Positions 4,837-5,685 of a DNA stretch of 5,685 bases are shown here, piece after piece (the first letter of the stretch is position 1; each line of letters opens with the position of its first letter). The DNA comes from Bacteroidota bacterium (lineage in GTDB: Bacteria > Bacteroidota > Ignavibacteria > SZUA-365 > JAADGX01), in the NCBI GenBank assembly GCA_027021285.1, contig JALUUP010000505.1, forward strand, positions 1 through 5,685, in the 5' to 3' direction. Below the pieces are notes generated by a model. The model saw only the letters and a list, made by a program, of their open reading frames with translations. It was not told where the DNA came from and ran no database searches. The position numbers and the translations under genes are program-made.

Positions 4837-5685
4837 TGATGAGCGTGCTCGATACTATCCGCGATCGTTGCAGCGATGATACAGTGTTCGAACGGCATTA
4901 CGAGGATGTCCTCCGAAGAGTGGTGCCGTTCCTCGGGGCGGAAGTTGCGGAATTCGATCATAATCTTCTCGAGGAACTTGCAACCGCTCCTGATCCGATT
5001 GCCTGTCTGGTGCACCTCCGGCGATTCCTCGACACTTCGTTCAGCGCACGCAACATCATATCCGATTTCACACGGTATCCGGCGCTCCTGCGCACTTTTA
5101 TCCGGTTGACGGGATACTCGTCCTTTCTTGCCGACCTGCTTGTTCGGGACGCGGAACTGTTCCGGTGGCTGACAACATCCGGCACGCTACGGCGATCAAT
5201 CGTGAAGCATGAGATAGAGGAGGAAATCAAGCGGGCGCGGGCGTTGTTTGAATCCAGGAGAAGCCGCGATCGGGCGCTCCGCCGCATTCACCGGCGCAAT
5301 TTTCTACGTATCGCCGCGCGGGACATACTGGGTGAAAGCGATCTCCACGGCACGGTTACGTCGCTGACCATGCTCGCGGAATCGTTTATTGACGCTGCTA
5401 TCGAGGAAACATTACCGGACCTCGCCGCCCGCTTCGAATTCCGACCTGAATGTCCTTTCGTCGTCATGGGACTGGGGAAACTCGGCGGCGCGGAACTCAA
5501 CTACAGTTCCGACATCGACCTGATATGCCTTTACGACAACGAGGAACGGACTTCCCTGGAAAGGCATCAGGAATTTTTCAGTGCTCTTGTGCAGGACATG
5601 GTGCGTTTCCTTTCCGGTCACGATATCGAGGGATTCTTGTACAGAGTCGATCTGCGGCTTCGGCCCGAGGGAGGAGCGGGATTAC
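4833..5685 (+). CDS. glnE: Glutamine synthetase adenylyltransferase/adenylyl-removing enzyme GlnE, N-terminal fragment (runs off right edge)
   Basis: The frame from the ATG at 4833 stays open to the window end, giving 284 complete codons. GlnE reversibly adenylylates glutamine synthetase: the N-terminal half removes AMP and the C-terminal half adds it, in response to PII and glutamine. The visible part is the N-terminal half. A leader of about 90 residues is followed by GYSSFLADLLVRDAELFRWL (94-113), typical of GlnE. The nucleotidyltransferase signature MGLGKLGGAELNYSSDIDL is at 212-230, with metal-binding aspartates D227 and D229, equivalent to D173 and D175 of E. coli GlnE. YRVDLRLRPEG follows at 270-280. 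The adenylylating half lies outside the window, so a full two-domain protein is expected but not seen. The signature is about 54 residues further in than in E. coli, meaning a longer N-terminus. The start overlaps the upstream TGA as ATGA, suggesting translational coupling. Three consecutive in-frame ATGs (4833, 4836, 4839) make the exact start uncertain. Confidence 0.93.
   Translation, partial: MMMSVLDTIRDRCSDDTVFERHYEDVLRRVVPFLGAEVAEFDHNLLEELATAPDPIACLVHLRRFLDTSFSARNIISDFTRYPALLRTFIRLTGYSSFLADLLVRDAELFRWLTTSGTLRRSIVKHEIEEEIKRARALFESRRSRDRALRRIHRRNFLRIAARDILGESDLHGTVTSLTMLAESFIDAAIEETLPDLAARFEFRPECPFVVMGLGKLGGAELNYSSDIDLICLYDNEERTSLERHQEFFSALVQDMVRFLSGHDIEGFLYRVDLRLRPEGGAGL

Noticed and set aside
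1..5685. Mobile element, CRISPR array, defence island or RNA gene
   Set aside because: I saw no transposase or integrase motifs, no regularly spaced direct repeats, and no tRNA-like or rRNA-like segments. Nearly all of the window is taken by five recognisable genes, and no spacer exceeds 150 bases.

Overview
The window looks like ordinary chromosomal DNA from a diderm bacterium, and I see no mobile elements, CRISPR or RNA genes. It holds five protein genes: two run off the ends and three are complete. The best lineage guess is the FCB group (Bacteroidota, Chlorobi, Ignavibacteria or a related candidate phylum). This rests on the last domain of the glycosidase-like protein, which resembles the FlgD-like/type IX secretion C-terminal domains common there, and on an A-rich leader without a Shine-Dalgarno before gpmA. 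It is an inference from a few features, and glnE occurs in several phyla.

Layout. Bases 1-159 on the minus strand encode the first 53 residues of RecG helicase, which continues past the left edge. Bases 160-307 are the divergent spacer between recG and gpmA and carry candidate promoter elements and TGCATG palindromes. On the plus strand come a compact cofactor-dependent phosphoglycerate mutase (gpmA, 308-913), a 668-residue multi-spanning GT-C-type membrane glycosyltransferase-like protein with a C-terminal TPR region (988-2994), a 594-residue exported GHL10/DigH-like glycoside hydrolase with C-terminal beta domains (3052-4836), and the start of glnE (4833 to the right edge). The glnE reading frame was derived by direct translation: it stays open to the window end for 284 codons and carries the nucleotidyltransferase signature.

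Relations. The last three plus-strand genes are tightly spaced: a 57-69 nt gap, then a 4-nt ATGA overlap. They are probably co-transcribed and glnE is probably translationally coupled. The membrane glycosyltransferase and the secreted hydrolase make a plausible cell-envelope glycan pair. RecG (DNA repair), GpmA (glycolysis) and GlnE (nitrogen control) are housekeeping genes with no evident functional tie to that pair. No undescribed system is convincingly visible. The most unusual items are the TPR fusion on the GT-C protein and the degenerate tail domain of the hydrolase.
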